From contig NC_091116.1 of NCBI RefSeq assembly GCF_024713975.1, positions 3,310,463-3,374,462 on the forward strand: 64,000 nucleotides of DNA. The letters are read 5' to 3'. How positions within the stretch are numbered: position 1 is the first letter of the stretch; every line of letters starts with the position of its first letter. The stretch comes from Paralichthys olivaceus. Its lineage: Eukaryota; Chordata; Actinopteri; Pleuronectiformes; Paralichthyidae. Positions 23,073 to 33,350 of the stretch are shown here, piece by piece. The translations under genes and the position numbers were made by a program. The notes below the pieces were generated by a model, which was not told the origin of the DNA, did not search any database, and saw nothing but the letters and a program-made list of their open reading frames with translations.

Positions 23073-23561
23073 ATGGCTTCTCTCTGCTCTCCTGCTCTCT
23101 CCTCTCCTGCTCTCTCCTGCCCACTGTGCCACATGTTTAGCTACTCCTCGTCCTCCTTTAGCGATAATGGTACTTGTAATAAATGTAGTTTATTTGTTGC
23201 CTTGGAAGCGAGGCTCAGTGATTTTGAGGCACGGTATCGCACCACTGAACAGTCAGTAGCTGCTATAGTTAGCAAGTCACCTGTAGCCGGTGCGGTACCA
23301 CCGAAGGTAGCTTCAGCTAGCTGTCCCCCAGCAACCTCCGAGCAGCTGGGAGGCTGGGTGACTGTTCGAAAAAGGCATAGCCCCAAACTGAAGCCCACGG
23401 TGCACCACCAACCACTCCACGTTTCTAACAGATTTTCCCCGCTCAGCGACACACCCGCTGAGAGGCCAACTCTGGTTATAGGCAGCTCCATTTTACAAAA
23501 CGTGAAGTTAGCGACACCAGGGCCCATAGTTTTCTCTGGACCCCTGCCCAACCCAATGTGA
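23073..23561 (+). pseudogene. L2 LINE ORF1 (internal deletion)
   Basis: Encodes 163 residues from [12 protein letters not shown] Cys-rich start (CPLCHMF, CNKC) is followed by a short helix ([15 protein letters not shown]) and the start of the esterase domain ([18 protein letters not shown]). The frame then jumps to FSGPLPN and stops. The rest of the esterase lies out of frame downstream, with the catalytic Asp-His block RRDGIHPT near 23670-23695. So part of the esterase domain is missing. Confidence 0.75.
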
Positions 23562-23929
23562 TGACATGTATAGCCGCATGTAGTCATTGACCGCTGGCTG
23601 TCGAGGTGGTGTCCAGCAAACGACATGGGCTTCATAGATAACTGGACACCTTTCTGGGGAAAACCTAGTCTGATTAGGAGAGACGGCATCCATCCCACTT
23701 TGGATGGAGCAGCTCTCATATCTAGAAATATGGCCAAGTTTATTTGTCGACCAAAACCGTGACAACCCAGAGTTGAGACCAGGAAGCAGAACTGCAGTCT
23801 TACACGTTCCTCTGCGCCTCCATTAGAGCAGCTGCCCACCCAAACCTTTCGTATAGAGACGGTGTCTGTCCCCCGTCCACCTACATGATTTAAAGATAAA
23901 ATAAACAGAAGAGGAGTTCATCATAACAA

Positions 23930-24306
23930 CTTAAAAATTAAATCAACATCTCCAGCAGTCCAAAATAAGAGAATTAAATGTGGACTCTTGATCATCAGGT
24001 CCTTATCCTCCAAAGCTGTTTTAGTCAATGAATCAATATCTGATAATGATATTGATTTATTTAGTCTTAATGAAACCTGGCTGCAGGAGGATGACTATGT
24101 TAGCTTAAATGAATTCACTCCTCCCAGTCACTGTAATACTCATATTCCTCGAAGCACTGGTCGAGGTGGTGGAGTTGGAGCCATATTTGACTCAAGTCTA
24201 TTAATAAATCCTAAGCCTAAACTAAATTATGATTCATTTGAAAGTCTTGTTCTTAGCCTTACTCATCCAACCTGGAAAACATTACAGCCAATTCTATTTG
24301 TTATAG

Positions 24307-24308
<2 letters not shown>
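23930..24308 (+). pseudogene. L2 LINE ORF2, AP-endonuclease N-terminal part
   Basis: Reads IRSLSSKAVLVNESISDNDI then DLFSLNETWLQ and GRGGGVGAIF, the standard start of an L2 endonuclease with the LNETW catalytic Glu block. It ends at the Rex-like insertion within ...LFVIV, and the frame resumes as YRAPGPYS at 25445. Confidence 0.8.
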
Positions 24309-24338
<30 letters not shown>

Positions 24339-25444
24339 GTACTTTATTCATCCCCGGAGGGAAATTAAGGTGTCATAGCAGCTTGTGTATCGGAACACAA
24401 CAAAACACAATGCAATAGAACAAAACAAAACAAAACATTTAGGTAAAAAGAACAGAAACAGAAACACAAGATGAATAGGCAGACAAATAGTGCAGTGGCA
24501 ATATAATAGTAATAATGATATGATGGTAATGTTATTGTTAGACAGTATATAAGAATATTAGTACAGTATATATTTATATATATATATATAGTATACAATA
24601 TAACATAATATATATTTATATAGACAGTAATTATACCAATATAATAGCAGTATATAGTAATAATGGCAGCAATAGTATATATAATAATAATAATAGTAGT
24701 AGTAGTAGTGATAATAATAATATAATAATAGCATGTACACATGTATAAATATGTGTATATAGACTTGTAAATCCGAAGAATATACAGAGAATATGCAGAG
24801 TATGATATAATATGATATGATATATAATATATAGTAGGGTATAATTATAAGTACTTGACTATACAATATACTGGCAGTGTAAGAATACGTGGACTGGATG
24901 TGCAAAAGACAATATTATTCTATAAAAAGGTCTGTAATATTAAAGTGGTTTAAATTAACACACGTAGTGTAGTGCAGGGTACATGGTGCAAGGGTGACAG
25001 GTATATTAGTGCAGTTCTGTGATGGTGGCTCTGACAGAGGTAGATGAGTTGTAGAGTCTTATTGCGGTTGGGAGGAACGATTTCCTGTATCGCTCCTTAG
25101 AGCAGCGGGGTTGGATGAGCCTGTGGCTGAAGCTGCTCTTTAGCTTGTCCAGTGTTTTGTGGAGGGGGTGAGAGGGATTGTCCATGATTGCCAGCAGTTT
25201 TGCCAGCATCCTGTTCTCCACCACCTCCTCCAGGGTGACAAGCTTAGAGCCAACCACAGACTCGGCTTTTCTGATGATTTTGTTCAGTCTGTTGGCGTCC
25301 TTTGCCTTGATGCCCGCACCCCAGGACACCGCAGCAAAGAAGATGGTGCTCGCCACAACAGACTGATAGAACATCTGCAGCATCTTGTTGCAGACATTGA
25401 AGGACCCGAGCCTCCTCAGGAAGTAAAGCCGGCTCAGGCCCTTC
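24309..25444 (-). mobile_element. Rex-like non-LTR retrotransposon 3' fragment nested in the L2
   Basis: Minus-strand insertion of 1136 bp. Its 3' end is a GATA microsatellite (24309-24337) next to ACTTTATTCATCCCCGGAGG, a tail common in fish LINEs. At the other end the minus strand encodes the reverse transcriptase C-terminus (LYFLRRLGSFNVCNKMLQMF, MLAKLLAIMDNPSHPLH, RYRKSFLPTAIRLYN). The 5' part is missing, the usual 5' truncation. TAGTA at 24304-24308 and 25445-25449 is the target-site duplication. The middle (24480-24920) is AT-rich simple sequence. The family (Rex1 or a relative) is not certain. Confidence 0.8.
25006..25440 (-). pseudogene. Reverse transcriptase C-terminal fragment of the Rex-like element
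   Basis: Open from about 25440 to the stop near 25006. It contains the YQSVVASTIFFAAVSWGAGI block and ends IRLYNSSTSVRATITELH. Only the region after the polymerase palm is present, so it cannot be active. Confidence 0.75.
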
Positions 25445-25595
25445 TAGTATATCGAGCTCCTGGTCCTTACTCACATTTGCAGAGTTTGCATCAGGCTTGA
25501 TCCTTAAAACAGATAAAGTCATTATTGTAGGTGATTTTAATATTCATGTAGACAACCACAATGATAGTCTTAGTGCTGTGTTTATCCCTCTATTA

Positions 25596-26359
25596 CAACT
25601 AAACAAAAATATAAATGCCCCATGTCAAATATAAGAGTTATATAAGAGTTATTAACATTTGGGTTACGCAATATATAGAAAAATTCAAAATTTATTTTCA
25701 GTAATTACTAATCTTCATATCGGCGTTGATAACATCGTGGTATGGCCATTTGTAATGTATTGACAGTCCTTTGAACATGATAGGGGTCAGGTTGAGGAAT
25801 TTGATTGTTCAATATCTTGTGTGTCCACGAGCTGCGTCTCTCAGACCAACACATCTTCTTCGGATGGAGTTGATCAAATTGCCTATGGTGGCCTGTGGAA
25901 TCCCAAAGATGCTCTATCGAGGACATGTCTGTCAGAAACGAACTCTCAAACGGCCTATGGTCCGATAATGGACATTGAGCCGCGCAGCTACTACTCTGGT
26001 GGACATCCCTGCATCCAACATGCCAATGCCACGTTCCTGCATAACTTGCGACATCTGAGGCATTATGACTTGTAACAAAATTTGACATTTTGGGGTGGCC
26101 TTTTATTGTCCCCAGTCAAAGGATTGTCCAGCTGTTGCTCATTTTGTCTGATCACTCACTGGACACGCCCCACCCATGCACTGAGTAAAAAAACAACTCA
26201 CTGAGTAATGCTCACTGACAGCGTATTGGATTAAAAATTATACACAAATCAAGAGAAATATCACTTTTGTACAATAAAATGTCAGCAAATGCTCATTTAC
26301 AGTTGTTACCCCACATGGCAACAATATTTTACATGGGGCATTTATATTTTTGTTCAGTA
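25596..26359. mobile_element. Tc1/mariner-type remnant nested in the L2
   Basis: The left end (CAACTAAACAAAAATATAAA) and the reverse complement of the right end (TACTGAACAAAAATATAAAT) match as terminal inverted repeats that continue through TGCCCCATGT. The element is flanked by TA at 25594-25595 and 26360-26361. At 764 bp it is internally deleted. The minus strand still shows a decayed transposase block (TDMSSIEHLWD, the region of the last catalytic acidic residue in Tc1-like proteins). Excision restores the L2 endonuclease frame (FIPLLDSIGFCQSVKEPTH). Confidence 0.85.
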
Positions 26360-28379
26360 TAGATTCAATTGGCTTCTGTCAGAGTGTCAAGGAACCGACT
26401 CATTGTCTGAACCACACTCTTGATCTTGTGATCTCATATGGCATTGAAATTGATCACCTAACAGTCTTTCCACAGAATCCTCTTCTGTCTGACCATTTTT
26501 TAATAACCTTTGAGTTCATATTACTGGACTATAAGCCTTTTGGCAGAAACTCCTATAGCAGATGTTTATCTGATAGTGCTGTAGCCAAATTTAAGGAAGT
26601 GATTCCTTCAGTATTGAATTCAATGCCATGTCTCAATGTAGCAGAGGAATTGTCTGCTTCCTTTAGCCCCTCACAAATAGGTCATCTTGTTGATAGTACT
26701 ACAAGCTCTTTACAAACAACTCTTGATGATGAATGATAAAATTATATCTATTCGAGACAAAATTCATCACCTCTTGCCCTCAACAGGCACTGATCTGCAC
26801 TCGTACAGAGCAAGTTTGAAAACAGCTGTAAAACCCGATATATTTTCAGACTGTTTTTCCCCCATCGACCTTCATCAAATAACTTCATTAATTTCTTTAT
26901 CAAAGCCGTCTACCTGTCTCTTAGACCCCATTCCAACCAGGCTGCTCAAGGATGTTCTACCTCTAGTTAGCCCTTCTTTTTTGACTATGATTAATCTGTC
27001 TTTATTATCAGGATTTGTACCACAGTCCTTTAAAGTAGCTGTAATTCAACCTCTACTTAAAAAGCCCACTCTAGATCCAGAGGTTTTAGCCAATTACAGA
27101 CCAATATAAAATCTTCCCTTTCTCTCGAAGATCCTTGAGAAAGCTGTAGCCAATCAGCTGCGTGACTTTCTCCATAAGAACAGTTTATTTGAGGATTTTC
27201 AGTCAGGATTTAGAGTGCATCATAGCACAGAGACTGCACTAGTCAAAGTTACAAATGACCTCCTAATGGCTTCAGACAAAGGAGTAATCTCTGTACTTGT
27301 CTTGTGAGATCTCAGTGCTGCTTTCGACACCAATGACCATCAAATTCTTTTACAGAGACTGGAACATCATATTGGCATCAAAGGAACTGCCATAAGCTGA
27401 TTTAAGTCCTATTTTTTTGATCGATCCCAGTTTGTTCATATCAATGATGAAACCTCCGTACATACCAAAGTTTGTCACGGAGTCCCACAAGGTTCTGAGC
27501 TAGGACCACTTCTATTCAGTTTCTATATGATTCCTTTAGGGAACACTATTAGGAATCACTCCATTAATTTTCATTTTTATGCTGATGACACCCAATTATA
27601 CTTATCGATCAAGCCTGATGAAACCAATCAGTTAATTAAACTTCAAGAATGTCTTAAGGATATAAAAAGTTGGATGACCAAGATGACAAGACTGAAGTTC
27701 TTGTAATTGGACCCAAAAACCTCAGAAACTCTCTTTCTAGAGACTTAGTTACTTTAGACGGGATCACCCTGGCCTCCAGCTCCACCGTTAAAAATCTCGG
27801 AGTTGTCATATAAAACAAATTTCAAAGACTGCTTTCGCTTTCTTCCACTTACGTAACATCGCCAAAATTAGACACATTGTATCTCAAGCAGATGCAGAAA
27901 AACTAGTCCACGCATTTGTTACTTCAAGGCTGGACTATTGCAACTCTTTGTTATCAGGTTGCTCCAATAAGTCTCTTAGGACTTTGCAGCTAATTCAGAA
28001 TGCTGCTGCACGTGTTCTAACAGGAACCAAGATCAGAGATCACATCTCTCCCATTTTGGCTTCTTTACATTGGCTACCGGTTAAATCCAGAATAGAATTT
28101 AAAATTATCCTCCTTACATACAAAGCTCTTCATGGGCAAGCACCATCATATCTTAAAGAGCTCATAGTACCCTACTACCCCTCCAGAACACTATGCTCTC
28201 AGAATGCTGGGTTCCTTGTGGTTCCCATAGTCTCCAAAAGTAGATTGGGAGCCAGAGCTTTCAGTTATCAAGCTCCTCTTCTGTGGAACAAACTACCATT
28301 TTGGGTTCGGGAGGCAGACACGGTCAACACTTTTAAGAGTAGACTTAAGACTTTCCTCTTTGATAGAGCTTATAGTTAG
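26360..28379 (+). pseudogene. L2 LINE ORF2, endonuclease end plus reverse transcriptase
   Basis: Begins in the endonuclease (DSIGFCQSVKEPTHCLNHTL, then LLSDHFLITFE). It continues into the reverse transcriptase: [76 protein letters not shown], and FYADDTQL with the YADD catalytic box. The C-terminal part (27948-28379) holds AARVLTGTKIRDHI and LHWLPVKSRIEFKI and ends FLFDRAYS. Several stops and frameshifts, for example after YRPI and in DLSAAF, make it inactive. Confidence 0.85.
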
Positions 28380-29014
28380 GGCTGGCTCAGGTCAGCCCTT
28401 AGTTATGCTGCTATAGGATAAGACTGCCGGGGGACCCCCCCACCCCCCCTCTCTCTCTCTCTCTATTATCGTCCCCATCTCTAAACATACATGTCTCATT
28501 AATGCATGTTACTAACTAAACTTCTTCCCTGGAGTTTCTGTGCTCTCTCGTCCAGGAGGTTCTCATGGATCATGGCTGCTCCCTGTATTGGATCGTGGTT
28601 CCCACTACTGCCATGGCCCTATTATTATTAGTCATAATTCCATGACATTAATATTAACTTGTTTATTATTGTAGCATTGTTACATATTACCACCACTGCT
28701 ACTGTAATCATTGTTTTTCATTGTAATTGTACAATATGTTTCTGTTGCTTTGTTCTGTACATGTGACACCCATTGCACGTCTGTCCGTCCTGGGAGAGGG
28801 ATCCCTCCTCTGTGGCTCTCCCTGAGGTTTCTTCCACCTTCTTTTCCCTGTTAAAAGGGTTTTTGTGGGCAAGTTTTACCTCACTCGAACAGAGTGTCTA
28901 CGGACAGAGGGTGTCACTACCTGTACAGATTGTAAAGCCCTCTGAGGCAAAATGTGTTTTGTGAATTTGGGCTATACAAATAAAATTTGATTTGATTTGA
29001 TTTGATTTGATGAG

Positions 29015-29960
29015 TCTTTGTCTCCCTGCTTCTTTTCACTTTTATCATTTACATTCTAGATTAATTTGTGTTGTGTGTTAGTAATAATTTGTGTTGATTG
29101 TATTGGAGTAGGAGGTCAAATCGATAACAGATCATTCATTAGTAATATGTCATGTCAGTCATGTTACTTACGGTCTTTATCAGCCTAAATGAGGTTGAAT
29201 ATTGAACCAACAAAGCAGGAAGCTGTTTGTCCTCAGCACTCTCTGTATCTATGGAAACAGCGCCACCAACTGACTACAATAAAAACCAAAACTGAGTCAT
29301 CGCCTTATTTGTCAGTTGACACAGTTTAGATGAATAATTGAGGTGTTTGAGGCGATGGGAAATGAATCATCAATCATTAAAAATTTGTTCAAATATATGT
29401 ATTTCCATCAATAACAGTCTTAATTCATATCAACAGACTGAACCTGTTATTTCTTCAACATGAAACACGAGACACGTCATGAAGAACTAAGTGTGAAATA
29501 ATCAAGTTCATAATGTTTAGAACAGACAAGAAACTCTTTGTTTTATCGCTGAGTTGAAATGTTGCTTCGTTTTTCTGTTTGTCTGTTGGACTTTTTCGCT
29601 GCAGAATCGTTGTGTCATTTTGTCCAGAACCAGCTCGGACTGTGTCAACCTTAATGGTTCTGATCAAAGGACGAAATCAACTAATGGTCCGGATCAGAAG
29701 AAAGAAAAAGAAAAGTCACTTTTCAGTTGACCTTTCAGAAAGAGAACAGAAGCTTTCCTTCTTACATGAGATCCACGACATTTACTAACATGAACTTTTA
29801 AATCAGGTCTTTGAAACTTTATTCAACTTATAAAATCTGAAGGAACCAAACATCAAACATTACACAGACCTTCAAATCATTGAAATGTCTTTTAAATACA
29901 CGGAGCATTTGTCTTTCATTTAAAATCCACCAAATCAAGTCAAATCAAGTAGAAACTAGA
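29015..29960. other. MHC class I intron 1, exon-1 side
   Basis: Ordinary AT-rich intron sequence between the LINE and the signal-peptide exon. No further element recognised. Confidence 0.6.
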
Positions 29961-29966
29961 ACTCAC

Positions 29967-30021
29967 TTGCCGTCGCGCTGTGTGTTCCTGCCAGTAGAAG
30001 CAGGAAAAGTAAAGTGTGCAT
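29967..30021 (-). CDS. MHC class I alpha chain, exon 1 (signal peptide)
   Basis: The start codon is at 30021-30019. It encodes MHTLLFLLLLAGTHSATA, a typical signal peptide with a leucine-rich core and small residues before cleavage. The exon ends GGCAA|GTGAGT, a strong donor, in phase 1. Spliced to exon 2 it reads ...SATARTHSLKYF, the usual mature N-terminus of fish class I. Coding length is 55 nt. Intron 1, between 29966 and 21970, is about 8 kb, of which 6.2 kb is an inserted L2 LINE with its nested insertions. The start was chosen because it is the only ATG giving a signal peptide just before a correct-phase donor and because it lies about 135-200 bp downstream of a classical MHC promoter module. 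Confidence 0.9.
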
Positions 30022-30155
30022 TGTGAGCGGTGGTATATTTCTCTTTGCTGGACTGAAGGTAGATGAGGTCTTTAGTCCACAGAGAGACGGACTGTGGCTC
30101 CAGAGACAAAAACAACGAGATGAGGACACACAGAGAGGAGGTGACATCATCTGAG

Positions 30156-30160
30156 CCAAT
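30156..30160 (-). promoter_or_regulatory. Y box (inverted CCAAT) of MHC class I promoter
   Basis: CCAAT on the plus strand reads ATTGG in the gene direction (TCTCATTGGCTC). It lies about 135 bp upstream of the start codon and about 20 bp downstream of an X2/CRE-like site, the normal order and rough spacing of the X-Y module bound by RFX, CREB/ATF and NF-Y. Confidence 0.7.
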
Positions 30161-30180
30161 GAGAATTCAGGATCAGCCTC

Positions 30181-30187
30181 TACGTCA
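30181..30187 (-). promoter_or_regulatory. X2/CRE-like site of MHC class I promoter
   Basis: TGACGTA in the gene direction, immediately upstream of the Y box, matches the X2 (CREB/ATF) core of MHC promoters. An X1 site is likely just upstream (around 30188-30205) but is not distinct by eye. Confidence 0.65.
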
Positions 30188-30220
30188 CTTAAATCCGGGT
30201 GAAACTCACCAAACTAGGTT

Positions 30221-30242
30221 GTGAACGAAAGTGAAAGTAAAG
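30221..30242 (-). promoter_or_regulatory. Interferon-stimulated response element (ISRE)
   Basis: The plus strand reads GTGAACGAAAGTGAAAGTAA, with two GAAA repeats at ISRE spacing (CTTTCACTTTCGTTC in the gene direction). It lies upstream of the X2 and Y sites, as in other MHC class I promoters, and suggests interferon/IRF control. Confidence 0.75.
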
Positions 30243-30299
30243 ATCTGGTCGTCAGCCCAGTCAACCTAACCCAGCCCAAGTCAACCCTGGATAATACAT

Positions 30300-30468
30300 A
30301 ATAAAACTGTAATAAACTGTATTTGTATAGCACTTATCTAAACAAAGTTACAAAGTGCTTCACAAGTAAAATAATTAAATCCATGTGTAACCAGATGGTT
30401 GTTTACAGTATATATATATATATTGCATTTCCCTCAGTCTTATTTATTATTTATTACCCGCTGTGGTT

Positions 30469-30470
<2 letters not shown>
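30300..30470. repeat. Short retroelement tail-like sequence
   Basis: Contains CTGTATTTGTATAGCACTT and CTAAACAAAGTTACAAAGTG, a motif seen at 3' ends of fish SINE/LINE copies, followed by a short (TA)n. The element body is not identifiable. Confidence 0.4.

Positions 30471-30471
<1 letters not shown>

Positions 30472-30511
<40 letters not shown>
30472..30511. repeat. (CT)n microsatellite
   Basis: About 40 bp of uninterrupted CT, followed by three CAATT repeats and AAGCTTTATTGGCATGAC, which resembles another LINE 3' tail. Confidence 0.9.
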
Positions 30512-30517
<6 letters not shown>

Positions 30518-30627
30518 ATTCAATTCAATAAGCTTTATTGGCATGACTGTGTATTACAATATTGCCAAAGCATTATTATATAATAATAAATTATTTAAAA
30601 CAATGTATTATTTTAACAAAATAATAA

Positions 30628-30820
30628 ATTAAACATCAATAAGACTATACTTTACATCAATTAAAACTATACTATATATCATTAAAACTATACTATACAT
30701 CAATTAAAACTATACTAAACATCAATGAAAACTATACTATACATCAATACAACTATACTATACATCAATAAAACTATATTATACAACATTAAAACTATAC
30801 TATACATCAATTTAAAAAAA
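30628..30820. repeat. Minisatellite, about 22-bp unit
   Basis: About nine imperfect copies of a unit like ACTATACTATACATCAATAAA, with small length variation. No coding content. Confidence 0.85.
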
Positions 30821-30882
30821 GGTGTGTACCATACAGAGGTAATTATTACCGAACAATATCTATCTAATGATCAGTATGTTCA

Positions 30883-31282
30883 TCAGTGAGCAGGTTGTTG
30901 TGCAGCTTTTCTCTTCTCCTGTGACAGACACTCACATATTTTACTGCTTCTACAGTGCAGCACCAGTGATCCCGATGCAAGCCAGGCGGTCCAGGAGCAG
31001 AGGGTGGGAGATGGTATCGAACGCTGCGCTGAGGTCGAGGAGGATGAGAATGGTGAGTAGTCCAGAGTCAGCTGCACAGAGGAGGTCGTTGGTGATTCTG
31101 ACCAGGGCTGTTTCAATTCTATGTTTCGGACGGAAGGCGGATTGGAACGGTTCATGGAGGTTGTTTGTGTCGAGGTGGGACTGTAATTGTTTGGCAACCA
31201 CCCTTTCAAGTGTTTGGAGATGAAGGGGAGATTAGAGATGGGCCGGTAATGGTTAAGGACAGCTGGATCAGAAACGGGGCTT
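30883..31282 (-). pseudogene. L2-type LINE reverse transcriptase fragment
   Basis: Minus strand encodes DPAVLNHYRPISNLPFISKH, then after a frameshift VAKQLQSHLDTNNLHEPFQS, ETALVRITNDLL, LDLSAAFDTISHPLLLDRLA. These are reverse transcriptase blocks before the YADD box. Both ends are truncated. The 5' side ends at the inverted-repeat element that begins near 31283. Confidence 0.8.
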
Positions 31283-31753
31283 ATCCAACTGGACGTCATT
31301 GCTCCGACCAGGTTTCTCATTTACCTGATCAGAAGTCGTTGGTCTGACCAGATTCTTTCATTCATCCTTCCTTTTCTTTAGTACCACATCTTTTGTCCAA
31401 TCACACACACTTTATCCAACCAAAAAGAAAACCTGGCATTCTGCCAATAACCAAGATAGTTTATCTCCCATACAATTTTTTTTGTTACACAAAAACAAGA
31501 CAGAAGCTGAGAAGTGCCTGAGGGGAGCTCTTTTGAGAAGTTGCAGACGACGGATGACTCAGCAGGCCCCAACGCATCATATTACATACAACGACATAGA
31601 ATCCAACACGCATGTCTCATTGTTATAATGGTTTATTTATTACAGGTCATTTATACTATTGTGTTATGTACAATGAATGTGCTATTCTCACAAAATGTAC
31701 AAAGAAATACAATAAAGCGCTTCCATAACCTCAAGGATTTCACCTCTGACTCT

Positions 31754-32098
31754 TCATGCTGATGTTGATGGAAACAGCTTTCGAAGTTCTGTGATTGGCT
31801 GATCACAGACAACACATCTGCTGCTGTTGCATGTGCATGTTACATGTCCACACTTGATGAGCCAAACTTTTACCTTGCCGCACGCCTGACATTCAGGATT
31901 CAGTTCTTGGGACCCCTTGATGTCAAACCACTTGAGCTTTTTGGTTCTGCAAACACTGCACATGACTGAACCTGGGTCTTCCAGGCTGTTCACACAAGAC
32001 AGACAACACAAATGTCCACACGACAGGCAACAGTCAGAAATCTGGTAGCAGCAGAAACAGGCGAAGGGGTGGACAGCTTCCTCAGTTTCATCGTCCGT
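31754..32098 (-). CDS. RING-type zinc-finger C-terminal exon
   Basis: The minus strand reads DDETEEAVHPFACFCCYQIS, then DCCLSCGHLCCLSCVNS with Cys pairs and a Cys-Gly-His block typical of RING fingers. A second Cys-rich block follows (PECQACGKVKVWLIKCGHVT, CNSSRCVVCDQPI), and the protein ends ELRKLFPSTSA before a stop. The CxxC, CGH and final CxxCxxPI pattern is like C3HC4 E3 ubiquitin ligase RINGs. The upstream exon ends at 32219; the acceptor for this exon is not clear. No named family is recognised. Confidence 0.55.
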   Translation of the reverse strand, partial: TDDETEEAVHPFACFCCYQISDCCLSCGHLCCLSCVNSLEDPGSVMCSVCRTKKLKWFDIKGSQELNPECQACGKVKVWLIKCGHVTCTCNSSRCVVCDQPITELRKLFPSTSA

Positions 32099-32218
32099 CT
32101 AATCTTCGTCACGCGTTGGACTTATGAGAAAACATTATAAAACAAAATGACTTTTACAATTCTACACTGATGTCTGTGACATTACCGTTTGCAATTCAAG
32201 TACGCAGAATCACATTAC

Positions 32219-32761
32219 CTGGAAGGATGACGTTGCTCTGTTCCACCTCTACGATGTATCTATTGTAATTCCTTTTTTCTGCTGTGTCAAAACAAGATGG
32301 AACAAATCGACCGTCAGCCTTGACCACATCGCTCAGTCTGATCATGGGATCCTGGTAGTAAAGGGCAACTGGTATTAGGTCCTCCGTCGATTCATCCCCT
32401 TTGAGCGACTGCGTCGTTGGACAGCTGGGGAAAGGTCCTCTTATGTATGGCTTGTATCTCAGCGCCTCTCGCTTAGCATGTATTTTGATGTGTTTCATGT
32501 TGTGGTAGAAAGTGGTGATCTGAGATGTAGAAACAAAGGAGGATCTCTCTGACTCTGATCCTGTTCACTAAAACTGTATTCATCTTGTGGTCTCTCAGTG
32601 CTATGCAAGGAGACCTCGCTGACAGGCTCATTGCAGAATTTCAGACAGTGGAGCAAAGTAAGCCATGCTTCAGCATAAGGTTGTATATCGTCCGGGGCTC
32701 AGTGCATCGCACTGTGATTATGTTGGTGGCAGACCCAGGTGGCAACACTACCAGGCTGTGA
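32219..32761 (-). pseudogene. Middle exon(s) of the RING-finger gene
   Basis: Minus-strand reading, in order: PHSLVVLPPGSATNIITVRC, then with a frame change EAWLTLLHCLKFCNEPVSEV, HSTERPQDEYSF, and open from 32498: IKIHAKREALRYKPYIRGPF, VALYYQDPMIRLSDVVKADG, FDTAEKRNYNRYIVEVEQSN. It ends VILP at a GTAATG donor (32219). The frame change near 32690 suggests decay. No known domain recognised. Confidence 0.45.
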
Positions 32762-32880
32762 GGTTCCTGTCAGGGTGACATGAAACAAACAAACGATTTG
32801 TGGAAAAGGAGTATATAAATTTCTTTTTTTTTTTTTTTTGGAGAAAAAAAAGTGTAAGAGAGGATGTGCTGAGTACTTAC

Positions 32881-33350
32881 ATGTCTGCAGGATAGCTTAA
32901 ACATCATCCTATAGTCCGCAATGGTCAGCTCTTTTCTAAGGGTCCAATTGCACTCTTTCACCGATGCTACTGTCTTCATGACATGTTCGTAGAAGCTAAC
33001 TCCTGGCTGAATCTCAGTGTACGTGACACTATATTGGTTGACAATTTCAGTCAATGGTTGTCTGTCAACAATAACTCAAAAGCTCCAGAGCCCACTAGAT
33101 TAAACGTCGGGTCTGCCCGTAGCTTCTTCATTGTAGAGGACAGTTTGGCTATATAGCTCCAAACATCAGCGCTGGATAGGTGAGCGCAAATAAGTGTGGG
33201 TCTCATTTTCTGTACAGTTCCACCTGCTCATGTACCACCAAGACCTGATGTGGGGAAATTGATGTGAGGCTGTGGCACACGGCACCATCGGACAACCACT
33301 GTCATGTACTCCATCATTTTAAAGCTTGTCGAGCAGACAGAGATCTGTTT
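32881..33350 (-). pseudogene. N-terminal part of the RING-finger gene
   Basis: Minus-strand reading: STSFKMMEYMTVVVRWCRVP, then LICAHLSSADVWSYIAKLSS, MKKLRADPTFNLVGSGAFEL, then after a one-base shift near 33058 LTEIVNQYSVTYTEIQPGVS, MKTVASVKECNWTLRKELTI, FKLSCRH. It ends at a strong GTAAGT donor (32880). The shift could be a true frameshift or a splice at TTGACAG|ACAACC. An in-frame stop near 33233 also points to decay. Function not recognised. Confidence 0.45.

Larger units (their letters stand above)
22819..29009 (+). mobile_element. L2-type LINE, near full length, with two nested insertions
   Basis: Non-LTR retrotransposon of the L2 group of the CR1 superfamily, inserted antisense to the MHC gene. 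It has a 5' UTR (22819-23072), ORF1 with a coiled-coil-like region and an SGNH-esterase remnant, ORF2 with AP endonuclease and reverse transcriptase, and a 3' end of TTTGA repeats (about 28986-29009) as is usual for L2. ATGAG at 22814-22818 and 29010-29014 is a 5-bp target-site duplication. The reading frame is broken by stops and shifts, so this copy is dead. It is split by a Rex-like fragment (24309-25444) and a Tc1/mariner remnant (25596-26359); removing them joins ORF2 in frame at both points. Confidence 0.9.

Noticed and set aside
23141-23839. 232-aa minus-strand ORF opposite the L2 ORF1
   Set aside because: Shadow of ORF1 and the esterase region; no homology recognised.
24365-24905. Tyr/Ile-rich minus-strand ORFs
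   Set aside because: Translations of AT-rich simple repeats in the Rex-like tail.
25708-26088. Functional transposase gene in the Tc1/mariner remnant
   Set aside because: Only one decayed block of transposase-like sequence; the element is 764 bp, about half the size of an autonomous one.
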